Shown here piece by piece: positions 54,953 through 63,331 of a stretch of DNA of 64,000 nt (position 1 is its first letter; each line of letters opens with the position of its first letter). The stretch lies in assembly GCA_016722295.1 (NCBI GenBank), contig JADKGL010000027.1, positions 1 to 64,000 of the forward strand, in the 5' to 3' direction. The stretch comes from Saprospiraceae bacterium (GTDB lineage Bacteria > Bacteroidota > Bacteroidia > Chitinophagales > Saprospiraceae). The position numbers and the translations under genes were made by a program. The notes beneath the pieces are model-generated. The model ran no database searches. It was given only the letters and a program-made list of their open reading frames with translations, and was not told the DNA's origin.

Positions 54953-56383
54953 ATGAATCAAATCGCAAAGAAAAAAAAGAGCAATCAGAAATTATGGATA
55001 TGGGGATCAATCATACTCCTTGGATTGCTTATTGGTGCAGCAATAATTAAAAGCAAAAGTAAACCAAAAGGTACTGCTGTATTTACAGAAAAAGTAAAGA
55101 AAAGAACTATTGTTGAGACAGTCTCTGCAAGTGGCAAGATTTATCCTGAAAAGGAAGTCAAAATATCCTCTGATGTCTCAGGGGAAGTAGTCGAGCTTTA
55201 TGTAAAGGAAGGCGATAGTGTCAAAATAGGACAAGTCTTAGCACGTGTAAATCCAGATACATATCAATCTGCTGTCGAGCGTACCTCAGCAGGAGTTAAT
55301 GCAGCGAGATCTCAAGCAGGTGCCACGAATTTGAATATAGAAACGGCAAAAGCTCAACGCGATCAAATTAAATCTCAGTGGGATAATGCAAAAAAGAATT
55401 TAGAGCGCAGTAAATCATTACTACAAGAAGGAATCATCTCGCAATCAGAGTATGATGCAAGTGAAACCACGTTTCGAAATCTAAGTGCAAGTTTAGCTTC
55501 TGCTGAGAATTCAATTTCTACAGCAAAGAAAACGGCTGAAGCTTCAGGCTATCAAGTAAAAGATGCAGAAGCATTATTGAAAGAAACTCGGACCAATTTG
55601 GGCCGTACGACCATCAAAGCTCCGGCTTCTGGCGTAATCTCAAAATTGAATATCGAAAAAGGTGAGAGAGTAGTAGGAACAATCCAAATGAGTGGAACTG
55701 AAATGATGCGCATTGCGGATTTAGGCGCCATGGAAGTTCAAGTAGAAGTGAGCGAAAATGATATCATAAGAGTACAAGTAGGAAATACTACAGACATAGA
55801 AGTAGATGCTTATCAGAATAGAAAATTCAAAGGAACAGTAACTGAAGTTGCGAATAGTGCAAGCAATATTAGTACGAATGGAATTAGTGCATTATCTAAT
55901 GATCAGGTGACAAAATTTGTAGTGAAAATTCGAATTGATAAAGAATCATATAGAGATTTAGTGCAAGGAGCTAAATTAACTGCATTCAAACCTGGAATGT
56001 CTGCTACGGTCGAGATAAAGACAAATCAAGAAGCTGATGTCCTAAGTATTCCTATCCAATGCGTAACAGCCTATGATCCAAAAGAAGAGATGAAGAAGAA
56101 AATGGATAAAATGAAAAAGGATCCAAATATTGTGGAAGAGGAAAAAATTACATTAGATAGAAATGATTTTATTGAAGCAGTTTTTGTAAAACGAGGAGAT
56201 ACTGTATCTAGAGTAGATGTAACAACTGGTATTCAGGATCAAAATTACATCATGATAAAATCTGGATTGCAATTAGAAGATGAAGTCGTCGTAGGGCCAT
56301 ATGCTGCAATATCAAAAGACCTGAAGCAAGGATCAAAAGTACATATCAAGAAAGAGGAAGACGAAGAAAAGAAAAAGAAATAA
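54953..56383 (+). CDS. Efflux adaptor (membrane fusion protein), MacA/HlyD-like
   Basis: Periplasmic adaptor linking an inner-membrane pump to the TolC-type channel. 476 residues: N-terminal TM anchor (about 13-30), lipoyl halves (VSASGKIYPEKEVKISSDVSGEVVELYVKEGDSVKIGQVLARVN and TTIKAPASGVISKLNIEKGERVVG) around a long coiled-coil hairpin (about 105-215), then beta-barrel and membrane-proximal domains (MEVQVEVSENDIIRV, FKPGMSATVEI). The tail is acidic/basic (KKEEDEEKKKK). MacA adaptors normally precede a MacB ABC transporter, but the next gene is on the other strand, so the pump must be encoded elsewhere. Confidence 0.93.
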   Translation: MNQIAKKKKSNQKLWIWGSIILLGLLIGAAIIKSKSKPKGTAVFTEKVKKRTIVETVSASGKIYPEKEVKISSDVSGEVVELYVKEGDSVKIGQVLARVNPDTYQSAVERTSAGVNAARSQAGATNLNIETAKAQRDQIKSQWDNAKKNLERSKSLLQEGIISQSEYDASETTFRNLSASLASAENSISTAKKTAEASGYQVKDAEALLKETRTNLGRTTIKAPASGVISKLNIEKGERVVGTIQMSGTEMMRIADLGAMEVQVEVSENDIIRVQVGNTTDIEVDAYQNRKFKGTVTEVANSASNISTNGISALSNDQVTKFVVKIRIDKESYRDLVQGAKLTAFKPGMSATVEIKTNQEADVLSIPIQCVTAYDPKEEMKKKMDKMKKDPNIVEEEKITLDRNDFIEAVFVKRGDTVSRVDVTTGIQDQNYIMIKSGLQLEDEVVVGPYAAISKDLKQGSKVHIKKEEDEEKKKK

Positions 56384-56417
56384 CACCAAAGTGAAATTTT
56401 ATTCCTAGGGTAGAAAT

Positions 56418-56948
56418 TTACTGTGTAAACACATCAAATTTAATGAATAGTCTATGATCTGTGTTTGTTCTGATGATTTCTCGATATCTAAGATTAAGAT
56501 CAATTTTAAAACTTGGGATTGAGACAAATTCTTTGATTTCCGCTAGGCCAGGAATTAAATAAAAATCTTCTACTTTATTGTTTGGAATATTGTAGATTTC
56601 ACCTATTGGAAGTTTGTATGTGATGTCTTGAGGATTATAGATTTTTACTTTCGCTTCTTCTATAAAATCATAATTTATTGGTGTATTGAAAATTGTTGTA
56701 ATGTGTAAGGAAACAGGTTTTATCGCAGTAACTTGCTCAGCAGTTAGATTATTTTGAACAAGAAAATTATCCCAATTCGAGGCGACATTCCAAGAGTAAA
56801 CATGAGTCAAAACAGGATTTGCTCCAGTTTGAATTGTGAATTGCATAGGATATTCAAGATTATGTGTCGCCTTTGCAGTATCTTTTCTACAAGAAAAAAT
56901 TGAACTTATTCCAAGTAAAAATAGTAAGTATTTTAGTGTTTTATTCAT
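56418..56948 (-). CDS. Lipoprotein of unknown function
   Basis: 176 residues, lipobox SSIFSC. The body is beta-rich (YPMQFTIQTGANPVLTHVYSW, VSLHITTIFNTPINYDFIEEAKVKIY, FKIDLNLRYREIIRTNTDHRLFIKFDVFT). No family recognised. It converges with the efflux operon at 35 bp and lies upstream, in transcription sense, of nothing else on its strand. Confidence 0.72.
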   Translation of the reverse strand: MNKTLKYLLFLLGISSIFSCRKDTAKATHNLEYPMQFTIQTGANPVLTHVYSWNVASNWDNFLVQNNLTAEQVTAIKPVSLHITTIFNTPINYDFIEEAKVKIYNPQDITYKLPIGEIYNIPNNKVEDFYLIPGLAEIKEFVSIPSFKIDLNLRYREIIRTNTDHRLFIKFDVFTQ

Positions 56949-57000
56949 CCTTAGTTTTTCTCATTACAACGGAAGACCAATTGACTTATTTTATTTATTT

Positions 57001-58773
57001 TCACTTTGCCTCATTTGATCTTAAAGCAATGCCTAATTCGTCCAATTGTTTTTGGTCTAATGGAGATGGTCCATCGATCATGGTATCTCGACCTTGATTG
57101 TTTTTCGGAAAGGCAATATAATCTCTAATAGAAGTAGATCCTTGCATGATGGCACAAACTCTATCCAAACCAAAAGCTATACCACCATGAGGTGGCGCGC
57201 CATATTCAAAAGCTCCCAATAAAAATCCAAATTGTGCTTCAGCCTCTTCTTCAGAAAAACCAAGTAGCTTGAAATTTTGAGATTGCAATGCTCGATCGTG
57301 AATTCGAATAGATCCTCCTCCGACTTCAGCACCATTGATGACCATATCATATGCAGCTGCGCGAATCGATTTTAAAACGTCGCGATCTGTGGAGTTTAAT
57401 TTATGTAAATCTTGAGGTAATGGCGAAGTAAATGGGTGATGCATTGCAAAGAATCGTTGCGAATCTTCATCCCATTCCAACAATGGAAAATCAACGACCC
57501 AAAAAGCTTTGAATTCGCCTTCTTTGATGAGTTTCATACGTCGGCCCATCTCTAATCGGAGTTCACCTGCTTGCTTTACGGTTTTATCATAGCCACCAGC
57601 TAGGATGAGTAGCATATCTCCAGGTTCAACTTCTAATTTTTTTCCAAGATTTTGTAAAAATTCATCAGAATAAAATTTTCCAACTGAGGACTTTATACTT
57701 CCATCAAGATTATATTTGATATAAACTAAGCCTTTTGCATCGATTTGCGGTCTTTTGACCCAATCAGTGATTTCATTGATATCTTTATTTGAATAGCTAT
57801 CTGCTATGCCTTTGCAGATAATACCACAGACCAATTCAGCACTATCAAAAACAGGAAAACCATGAGCTTTCAAATCTTCTGTAAGATGTTTGATTTTCAT
57901 ATCAAAGCGCAAATCTGGCTTATCAATTCCATAATCTTTTAGAGCATCATCGTAACTCATTCTTTGGAAGTCTGGAAGATTCACATGCAATATAGATTGA
58001 AATAAATGCTTCATCAAGCCCTCAAAAGTATTCAATATATCTTCTCTTTCGACAAAGGCCATCTCGCAATCGATTTGTGTAAACTCAGGCTGTCGATCTG
58101 CTCTAAGATCTTCATCGCGAAAACATCTCACGATTTGAAAATAGCGATCCATACCTGCTACCATTAAGATTTGTTTAAAGGTTTGAGGAGATTGCGGCAA
58201 TGCATAGAATTGTCCTTGATTCATTCTACTTGGCACTACAAAATCTCGTGCACCTTCAGGAGTCGATTTGATCAAATATGGAGTTTCAATTTCAGTAAAA
58301 TCTAAGCTGCTCAAATATTTACGAGTCTCCAATGCCACATTATGTCTGAATAAGATCTTTTCTTTTACTGGATTTCTTCTGATGTCGAGATATCGATATT
58401 TCATACGAAGTTCATCTCCTCCATCTGACTCATCTTCTATTGTAAAAGGCGGCACTTGTGATGCATTCAGTATTGTCAACTTTTGAGCTTGTATTTCAAT
58501 ATCTCCTGTTGGTCTATTGGCATTTTTGCTTGAGCGTTCTTTTACGATACCATTGATTTGAATGACATATTCTCTTCCGAGCTTACGAGCAGACATACAA
58601 AGCTGTTCATCATCTTCCATATTGAAAACGATTTGAGTTATTCCATAGCGATCACGTAAGTCTATGAATGTCATGCCACCAAGATTTCGACTACTCTGTA
58701 CCCATCCTGACAAAAGGACTTCTTGGTTCAAATGTGCGATTCGTAATTCTCCACAAGTATGATTGCGATACAT
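57001..58773 (-). CDS. aspS: Aspartyl-tRNA synthetase
   Basis: Class II synthetase charging tRNA-Asp. 590 residues, bacterial type: an OB-fold anticodon-binding domain (CGELRIAHLNQEVLLSGWVQSSRNLGG), motif 2 (FRDEDLRADRQPEFTQID), a GAD insertion (about 285-420) and motif 3 (GIAFGLDRVCAIM) near the end, followed by IRDYIAFPK. Full length and intact. Confidence 0.98.
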   Translation of the reverse strand: MYRNHTCGELRIAHLNQEVLLSGWVQSSRNLGGMTFIDLRDRYGITQIVFNMEDDEQLCMSARKLGREYVIQINGIVKERSSKNANRPTGDIEIQAQKLTILNASQVPPFTIEDESDGGDELRMKYRYLDIRRNPVKEKILFRHNVALETRKYLSSLDFTEIETPYLIKSTPEGARDFVVPSRMNQGQFYALPQSPQTFKQILMVAGMDRYFQIVRCFRDEDLRADRQPEFTQIDCEMAFVEREDILNTFEGLMKHLFQSILHVNLPDFQRMSYDDALKDYGIDKPDLRFDMKIKHLTEDLKAHGFPVFDSAELVCGIICKGIADSYSNKDINEITDWVKRPQIDAKGLVYIKYNLDGSIKSSVGKFYSDEFLQNLGKKLEVEPGDMLLILAGGYDKTVKQAGELRLEMGRRMKLIKEGEFKAFWVVDFPLLEWDEDSQRFFAMHHPFTSPLPQDLHKLNSTDRDVLKSIRAAAYDMVINGAEVGGGSIRIHDRALQSQNFKLLGFSEEEAEAQFGFLLGAFEYGAPPHGGIAFGLDRVCAIMQGSTSIRDYIAFPKNNQGRDTMIDGPSPLDQKQLDELGIALRSNEAK

Positions 58774-58793
58774 ATTTTTAATATATTAGGTCG

Positions 58794-58801
58794 CAAAATT
58801 A
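58794..58801 (-). promoter_or_regulatory. Predicted -7 box for aspS
   Basis: TAATTTTG on the minus strand, exact TAnnTTTG, 20 bp before the aspS start at 58773. Confidence 0.45.
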
Positions 58802-58838
58802 GAATTTTCGAGGGTTAATTTGTTATTCTTTTTTAATA

Positions 58839-58857
58839 TTGCAGAATAAATCTGCAA
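58839..58857. promoter_or_regulatory. Inverted repeat directly before the alkylation-repair gene
   Basis: TTGCAGA-ATAAA-TCTGCAA, a perfect 7 bp inverted repeat ending 3 bp before the ATG at 58861. Its position would let it act as an operator or hide the translation start in a hairpin. Confidence 0.4.
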
Positions 58858-58860
58858 ATA

Positions 58861-59568
58861 ATGAAGCTAGAAGCGGTTATGGATGAGCTTACATCTATGG
58901 GCTCTGAACAAATTAAAAAAATATATTTAAATCATGGAGCAAAAGAACCATTTTTTGGTGTCAAAGTAGGAGACATGAAGACCATAGTCAAAAAGATTAA
59001 AAAGAATCATGAATTGTCTTTAGAATTGTTTGACACAGGAAATTCAGATGCACAGTATTTAGCTGGATTAATTGCAGATGAGAAGAAAATTAGTAAAAAG
59101 GAATTACAACATTGGGTAAAGAAAGCGAGCTGGTATATGATCAATGAATATACTGTACCTTGGATTGCGGCTGAAAGTAAGTTTGGCTACGAACTTGGAC
59201 TTGAGTGGATCCAATCTGAAGAAGATTCTGTATGTTCATCGGGATGGAATACATTATCAAGTCTTTGTACAATAAAGCCAGATGTAGAACTCGACAAAAA
59301 GGAGTTTAAAAAACTATTGAAGTTCATTGAAAAGAATATACATAGTGCACAAAATCGTACAAGATATACAATGAATGGTTTCGTAATGGCCTGTGGGCAA
59401 TGTGTAGAAGGATTATATGATGACGCTTTTCAAGTAGCTAAAAAAATAGGAGAGGTAAAAGTAGATCTTGGAAAAACTGCATGCAAAGTCCCTTTAGCAG
59501 ATCAATATTTGGAAAAAATGAAAAGTTCGAATTATTTAGGAAAAAAGAAGAAACAAGCGCGCTGTTAA
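58861..59568 (+). CDS. AlkD-like DNA alkylation repair protein (HEAT-repeat glycosylase family)
   Basis: 235 residues built from short helical pairs, matching the DNA_alkylation_repair/AlkD fold: a HEAT-like solenoid that removes bulky or charged alkylated bases. Recognisable blocks: HGAKEPFFGVKVGDMKTIVKKIKK, NSDAQYLAGLIAD, KKASWYMINEYTVPWIAAES, SGWNTLSSL, and SAQNRTRYTMNGFVMACGQCV. This subgroup is not characterised as well as true AlkD, so a non-catalytic role is possible. It is divergent from aspS; an inverted repeat sits just upstream of the start. The C-tail is basic (KKKKQARC). Confidence 0.85.
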   Translation: MKLEAVMDELTSMGSEQIKKIYLNHGAKEPFFGVKVGDMKTIVKKIKKNHELSLELFDTGNSDAQYLAGLIADEKKISKKELQHWVKKASWYMINEYTVPWIAAESKFGYELGLEWIQSEEDSVCSSGWNTLSSLCTIKPDVELDKKEFKKLLKFIEKNIHSAQNRTRYTMNGFVMACGQCVEGLYDDAFQVAKKIGEVKVDLGKTACKVPLADQYLEKMKSSNYLGKKKKQARC

Positions 59569-59579
59569 TGAACGTATTC

Positions 59580-60149
59580 TTATTTTTTGATTTGATCTTT
59601 AAGCTCTGATCCAAACAATTTTTCACTGGGGATTAAAGCATCAATGGATTTAATAGATCCAGATTTAAAGCGCTCGTCTGTTTCAAAACCAAATCCTCTT
59701 ATGATTTCATTTTTGCGAATGATACTTACATACTTTTCGGTATACAGCTTTCCATTGTTTTCATCCCAAAATAATTCAGAAGTTTTCATGGTCTCTTGAT
59801 TTAGACTTTGAAAGACGACACTATCTTGCATTATTGTCTTTCGCTCATTGCTATTTCTGATCGCATATTTCGATGTCAATGTATTTAGTAATCGATCATT
59901 TTGATCAAAGAATTCAGCAAAGAATCCTTTAGGAAATTCTTCTTTTAAATCAGACGTATTGAGGTGTCTTATTAAAATAGGAGCTTTAATTTTAATTTGA
60001 ATTTTTCCTGAATCGCTGTAGATTATATGGACATCTCGAATTAATTCTTTGTTGTTATATTCTGATGCTTCATGGTCAGAAAGTTGTTCTTGTTTTGCAC
60101 TACAAGAAAAAATAAAAAGGAATAAGACAAAAAAATAATATTGGCTCAT
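59580..60149 (-). CDS. lptC: LPS export protein LptC
   Basis: 189 residues, N-terminal lipoprotein-like signal (LFLFIFSC), then the LptC/OstA-like beta-jellyroll: GKIQIKIKAPILIRHL, FAEFFDQNDRLLNTLTSKYAI, KTIMQDSVVFQSLNQETMKTSELFWDENNGKLYTEKYVSI, GFGFETDERFKSGSI. The TxxL-(W)D...Y(T)-(D)(K)xVxI and GxGFxxDxxF blocks are typical of LptC in this phylum. It receives LPS from LptB2FG and passes it to LptA. Its ATG overlaps the stop of the upstream CHU-domain gene (ATGA). Confidence 0.88.
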   Translation of the reverse strand: MSQYYFFVLFLFIFSCSAKQEQLSDHEASEYNNKELIRDVHIIYSDSGKIQIKIKAPILIRHLNTSDLKEEFPKGFFAEFFDQNDRLLNTLTSKYAIRNSNERKTIMQDSVVFQSLNQETMKTSELFWDENNGKLYTEKYVSIIRKNEIIRGFGFETDERFKSGSIKSIDALIPSEKLFGSELKDQIKK

Positions 60150-62260
60150 CGAAGTAATGTAAATTCACCAGCTTTTTCTAATATATGGTCATCTATGAAT
60201 CTAACTTTTGCTAAATAAACATAGACACCAGTCATCGCGTTTTCGCCACGAAATGTACCATCCCAGCCATCCAATGGATTTAATAAATCTAGATTTTCAC
60301 CTACATACAATAATTCCCCCCAGCGATCATAGATTTTAAGAGATTCTACATTTTTAATACTTGCCTTGCCAAACAACTTGAATACATCATTGATTTTGTC
60401 GCCATTTGCAGAAATAACATTTGGTGCCCATAGATCATAATTTTTTTTCACTTTAATAAATAAAGAATCTTCACCAAAACAACCATTGGAATTTGTAGCA
60501 CGAATTTTAAAATATTGATCATACAAGGGTAATGCTCTGCTATCTTGACAGGTTTTGCAATAAACACTATCTCCAAGAATCCATCGGAATGCATAATTGT
60601 CAGGAGGTAATATTTGTGTAGTTAAATCAATGACATCACCTAAGTCAACTTCGCGATCTAAACCTACATCAGGTATTATTTCTGAAGGCTCTTCAATGGT
60701 AACTTTTATTTCTGTAAGACATCCTTTTCGGTCTTGGATGTAGATCGTGTATTCTCCAGGAGGAAGATTCGTAAATCGATTATTGGGAGAAAAGCTTATG
60801 CCGTCTAAGCTAAATGTATAATAAGGGACACCATTACTTCCATCTGAATAAGGATTTCCTGATAATCCGCTTACGACAATCCTACCATCCTTGAATCCGA
60901 AGCAACTTGCATCAATTACGCTGTCTACTCTTATCTGTAAAGTAGGTAGATCTTCACAACAAGGTTCAGCAAATACCCTACGAATCTCCGTAACTTGACA
61001 GCCAAGATCAGTTTCAACAGTTAAAGTGATATATTTTTCTCCAAATGAAGAATACCTTACTGAATGTGGACCTTTTGCATTGGAAGTTTGAGGTATAGCG
61101 CCTTTTCCAAAATTCCAAAGGTATTTTGTGATACCTCCAGTTTGAAATGTTGAACTGTCAACAACAATAAAATCTGTCTCACACCTCAAGCCAGAAGGAG
61201 GTGAAATTGAAAAATTGGCTTCTGGTCCCAGAAATTCACCAGTCCCTCCCCATTCTATTGAGAATCCGCTTCCGGAATTTGTAAAATTATTTATAATAAT
61301 CGCATAAGCTCGGCCCTGCACCATATCGATGTATTTGCAAAAACCATTTTCTCCTCGATTACAACCTAGATCTTCAAAAATATCATTATCAGTTAAACTT
61401 AAACCAGTGACATCGCCGCAAACTATATTACTTGGTGGGTTGGTGACAGGGTGTGTTGCATTACAACGAAGCGAAACTTTATTATTACATTGTTTTATTC
61501 CGCCAGGTAATTCATATAATTCCCAATCAATGTCTTCACCTGGTGTAACAGGTCTTATGGTAAATGTAAGTGTCCCATTGTTTTTAGCTACCCAAGTGTA
61601 CCATGCCGATTGGTCCTCAGAAGCTCCAAGTCCGTCAGCTAAACAACCTGTAGAAGCTTCATCATTGTCTAGACCTGGGCCAGAAAGTCTATGTGTAACA
61701 AAGGGCGATTTGTCACATAAGACAGAACCTGTGATACAATCTTGACCTGGCTGCACTGGCGGATTATAGTTATTAATACAGATTTGAAACGTACCAGCAC
61801 CGCCATTAAATCCATCTACTCTGAATAAATAGTCTTCTCCTACGATGAGGCCTCCTTCGACAATTGTAACAGCACCTTTTGTTCCACCATCCGATTTACA
61901 TTCTAATTCTGAAATCACTCCACCGCAATATCCTGCATACAAAGCGACTTGCGGCGCTCTAAGTGATCCACCTGGAGGCAAATTTGGTTCAGCAACATTA
62001 GTACCTATAATAGCTATCGAAACTTCCGTAAAAAAAGCCCTAAACCGGAACCATACTTCTTTATTGGTTCCGTTCCAACAAGTTGCTGGTCCATAACCAG
62101 AAGGTGTAGCGCCTATATTTGTGAATTCGCCTACTTTGCTGCAGTAATTTGTTACATCTGGCAGTACATAAGGGCGAGTACAGTCATCATTGGAAGGTTG
62201 AGCAAAGGCCGATGCCGTTATCAATAAAAAAAACAGTATATTCACTAAGAATTTGATCAT
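60146..62260 (-). CDS. Secreted CHU-domain protein with PKD and SprB-like repeats
   Basis: 704-residue exported protein; signal peptide to about 21 (LLITASAFAQ). Two N-terminal jellyroll-like modules (NDDCTRPYVLPDV ... EVWFRFRAF; DCITGSVLCDKSPFVTHRLSGPG ... SAWYTWVAKNNGTLTFTIRP) with many Cys pairs, a PKD domain (about 345-430; DSSTFQTGGITKYLWNFG), an SprB-type repeat (about 445-530; DASCFGFKDGRIVVSGLSG ... LPPGEYTIYIQDRKGC) and a C-terminal CHU_C/type B T9SS signal (NVISANGDKINDVFKLFG ... LKIYDRWGELLYVGE ... GVYVYLAKVRF). Probably a surface protein in adhesion or gliding. It is followed without a gap by lptC, an unusual but clear operon pairing. Confidence 0.9.
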   Translation of the reverse strand: MIKFLVNILFFLLITASAFAQPSNDDCTRPYVLPDVTNYCSKVGEFTNIGATPSGYGPATCWNGTNKEVWFRFRAFFTEVSIAIIGTNVAEPNLPPGGSLRAPQVALYAGYCGGVISELECKSDGGTKGAVTIVEGGLIVGEDYLFRVDGFNGGAGTFQICINNYNPPVQPGQDCITGSVLCDKSPFVTHRLSGPGLDNDEASTGCLADGLGASEDQSAWYTWVAKNNGTLTFTIRPVTPGEDIDWELYELPGGIKQCNNKVSLRCNATHPVTNPPSNIVCGDVTGLSLTDNDIFEDLGCNRGENGFCKYIDMVQGRAYAIIINNFTNSGSGFSIEWGGTGEFLGPEANFSISPPSGLRCETDFIVVDSSTFQTGGITKYLWNFGKGAIPQTSNAKGPHSVRYSSFGEKYITLTVETDLGCQVTEIRRVFAEPCCEDLPTLQIRVDSVIDASCFGFKDGRIVVSGLSGNPYSDGSNGVPYYTFSLDGISFSPNNRFTNLPPGEYTIYIQDRKGCLTEIKVTIEEPSEIIPDVGLDREVDLGDVIDLTTQILPPDNYAFRWILGDSVYCKTCQDSRALPLYDQYFKIRATNSNGCFGEDSLFIKVKKNYDLWAPNVISANGDKINDVFKLFGKASIKNVESLKIYDRWGELLYVGENLDLLNPLDGWDGTFRGENAMTGVYVYLAKVRFIDDHILEKAGEFTLLR

Positions 62261-62383
62261 AAGCTATTGCTTTGTATTATATGACGTTCAAAACAACAAA
62301 AATGCGCCCTAATGGCTTAAAGATTTCAGTAAAATTACGTTAATTCTTTAAAAATGATTAATATTCATCTGAAATTAAGTCCA

Positions 62384-62391
62384 TACCTTTG
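62384..62391 (+). promoter_or_regulatory. Predicted -7 box for pssA-purS-rsmI
   Basis: TACCTTTG followed by CAC, exact consensus, ending 8 bp before the pssA ATG at 62400, again giving a very short or absent leader. Confidence 0.55.
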
Positions 62392-62399
62392 CACGATCG

Positions 62400-63098
62400 A
62401 TGTTTAGTATAGCAAATTGCTTAACTGCAAGTAATCTTTTTTTTGGTTGTCTCGGAATTGTTTCACTTTTTCGAGGGGATTACCAATATACTGTAGTTTT
62501 TTCAATATGTGCAGCTCTTGCAGATTTATTGGATGGTTGGATCGCAAGATTATTAAATCAGCAAAGTGAACTTGGCCAAGAGCTAGACTCTTTGGCTGAT
62601 GTCGTGTCATTTGGTGTATTGCCAAGTTGTATAGCATATCAAATCATGAATGGTATCGATTTAGGTTTTGGTTTGCCATACATTGCTTTTTTGTTGGCTG
62701 TTATGGCTGCTTTTCGTCTTGCGAGATTTAATCTAAAGGCTTCATCGAAACCATCGCCTTATTTTCAAGGGGTTCCTGTGCCGATGATGGGCATTTTTTT
62801 TACAGGTTTTTTGTCTGTTTATTTTCAAGAAACCACAATTCCCTATTTTGAATTTATTGTATTAGCTTCGGTCTTACTTTTTTCTTTTTTGATGATCAGT
62901 CATTTTCCTATTGTTAAATTAATGATCAATAAAAACTGGATGCAAGATCATTGGCTACTGCTTCTTCTGTGTTTTTTAGGTGCTTGCCTTTATCCATTTA
63001 TTGGTTTTCTTTGTTTGAATGTAATAGTCTTACTTTGGATTTTATATAGCTTTTTTCAAAATAAAAATAGAAATCATGAAATATCTAGCAAAAATTGA
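62400..63098 (+). CDS. pssA: CDP-diacylglycerol-serine O-phosphatidyltransferase
   Basis: Integral membrane enzyme making phosphatidylserine, the precursor of phosphatidylethanolamine. 232 residues with about seven TM helices. The CDP-alcohol phosphatidyltransferase motif D-G-x2-A-R-x8-G-x3-D-x3-D is visible as DGWIARLLNQQSELGQELDSLAD. SFGVLPSCIAYQI and ARFNLKASSKPSPYFQGVPVPM after it are typical of the Bacteroidota/archaeal type PssA. Its 3' end overlaps purS by 23 bp. Confidence 0.95.
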   Translation: MFSIANCLTASNLFFGCLGIVSLFRGDYQYTVVFSICAALADLLDGWIARLLNQQSELGQELDSLADVVSFGVLPSCIAYQIMNGIDLGFGLPYIAFLLAVMAAFRLARFNLKASSKPSPYFQGVPVPMMGIFFTGFLSVYFQETTIPYFEFIVLASVLLFSFLMISHFPIVKLMINKNWMQDHWLLLLLCFLGACLYPFIGFLCLNVIVLLWILYSFFQNKNRNHEISSKN

Positions 63099-63327
63099 TG
63101 TGATGCCTCACAAAGAATTATTAGATCCGCAGGGAAAAGCTGTGGCAAAAAATATCCATCAGTTGGATATTCAAGGCGTTGAGGATATTAGAATTGGGAA
63201 GCATATCGAAATGATACTTGAAGCGAATTCAATCGAAGAGGCCAATTCAAAAGTCAATATTTCATGCGAGAAATTGCTTACAAATCGAATTACTGAAAAG
63301 TTCAGCTTTACATTAGTTCAGCTCTAA
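63076..63327 (+). CDS. purS: Phosphoribosylformylglycinamidine synthase subunit PurS
   Basis: 83-residue small subunit of the three-part FGAM synthase (PurL-PurQ-PurS) in purine synthesis. Family marks: KIDVMPHKELLDPQGKAV at the start and IRIGKHIEMILEA in the middle; length is standard. It overlaps pssA by 23 bp in another frame. PurL and PurQ are not in the window, so the subunits are dispersed here or the large PurL is elsewhere. Confidence 0.93.
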   Translation: MKYLAKIDVMPHKELLDPQGKAVAKNIHQLDIQGVEDIRIGKHIEMILEANSIEEANSKVNISCEKLLTNRITEKFSFTLVQL

Positions 63328-63331
63328 CGGG

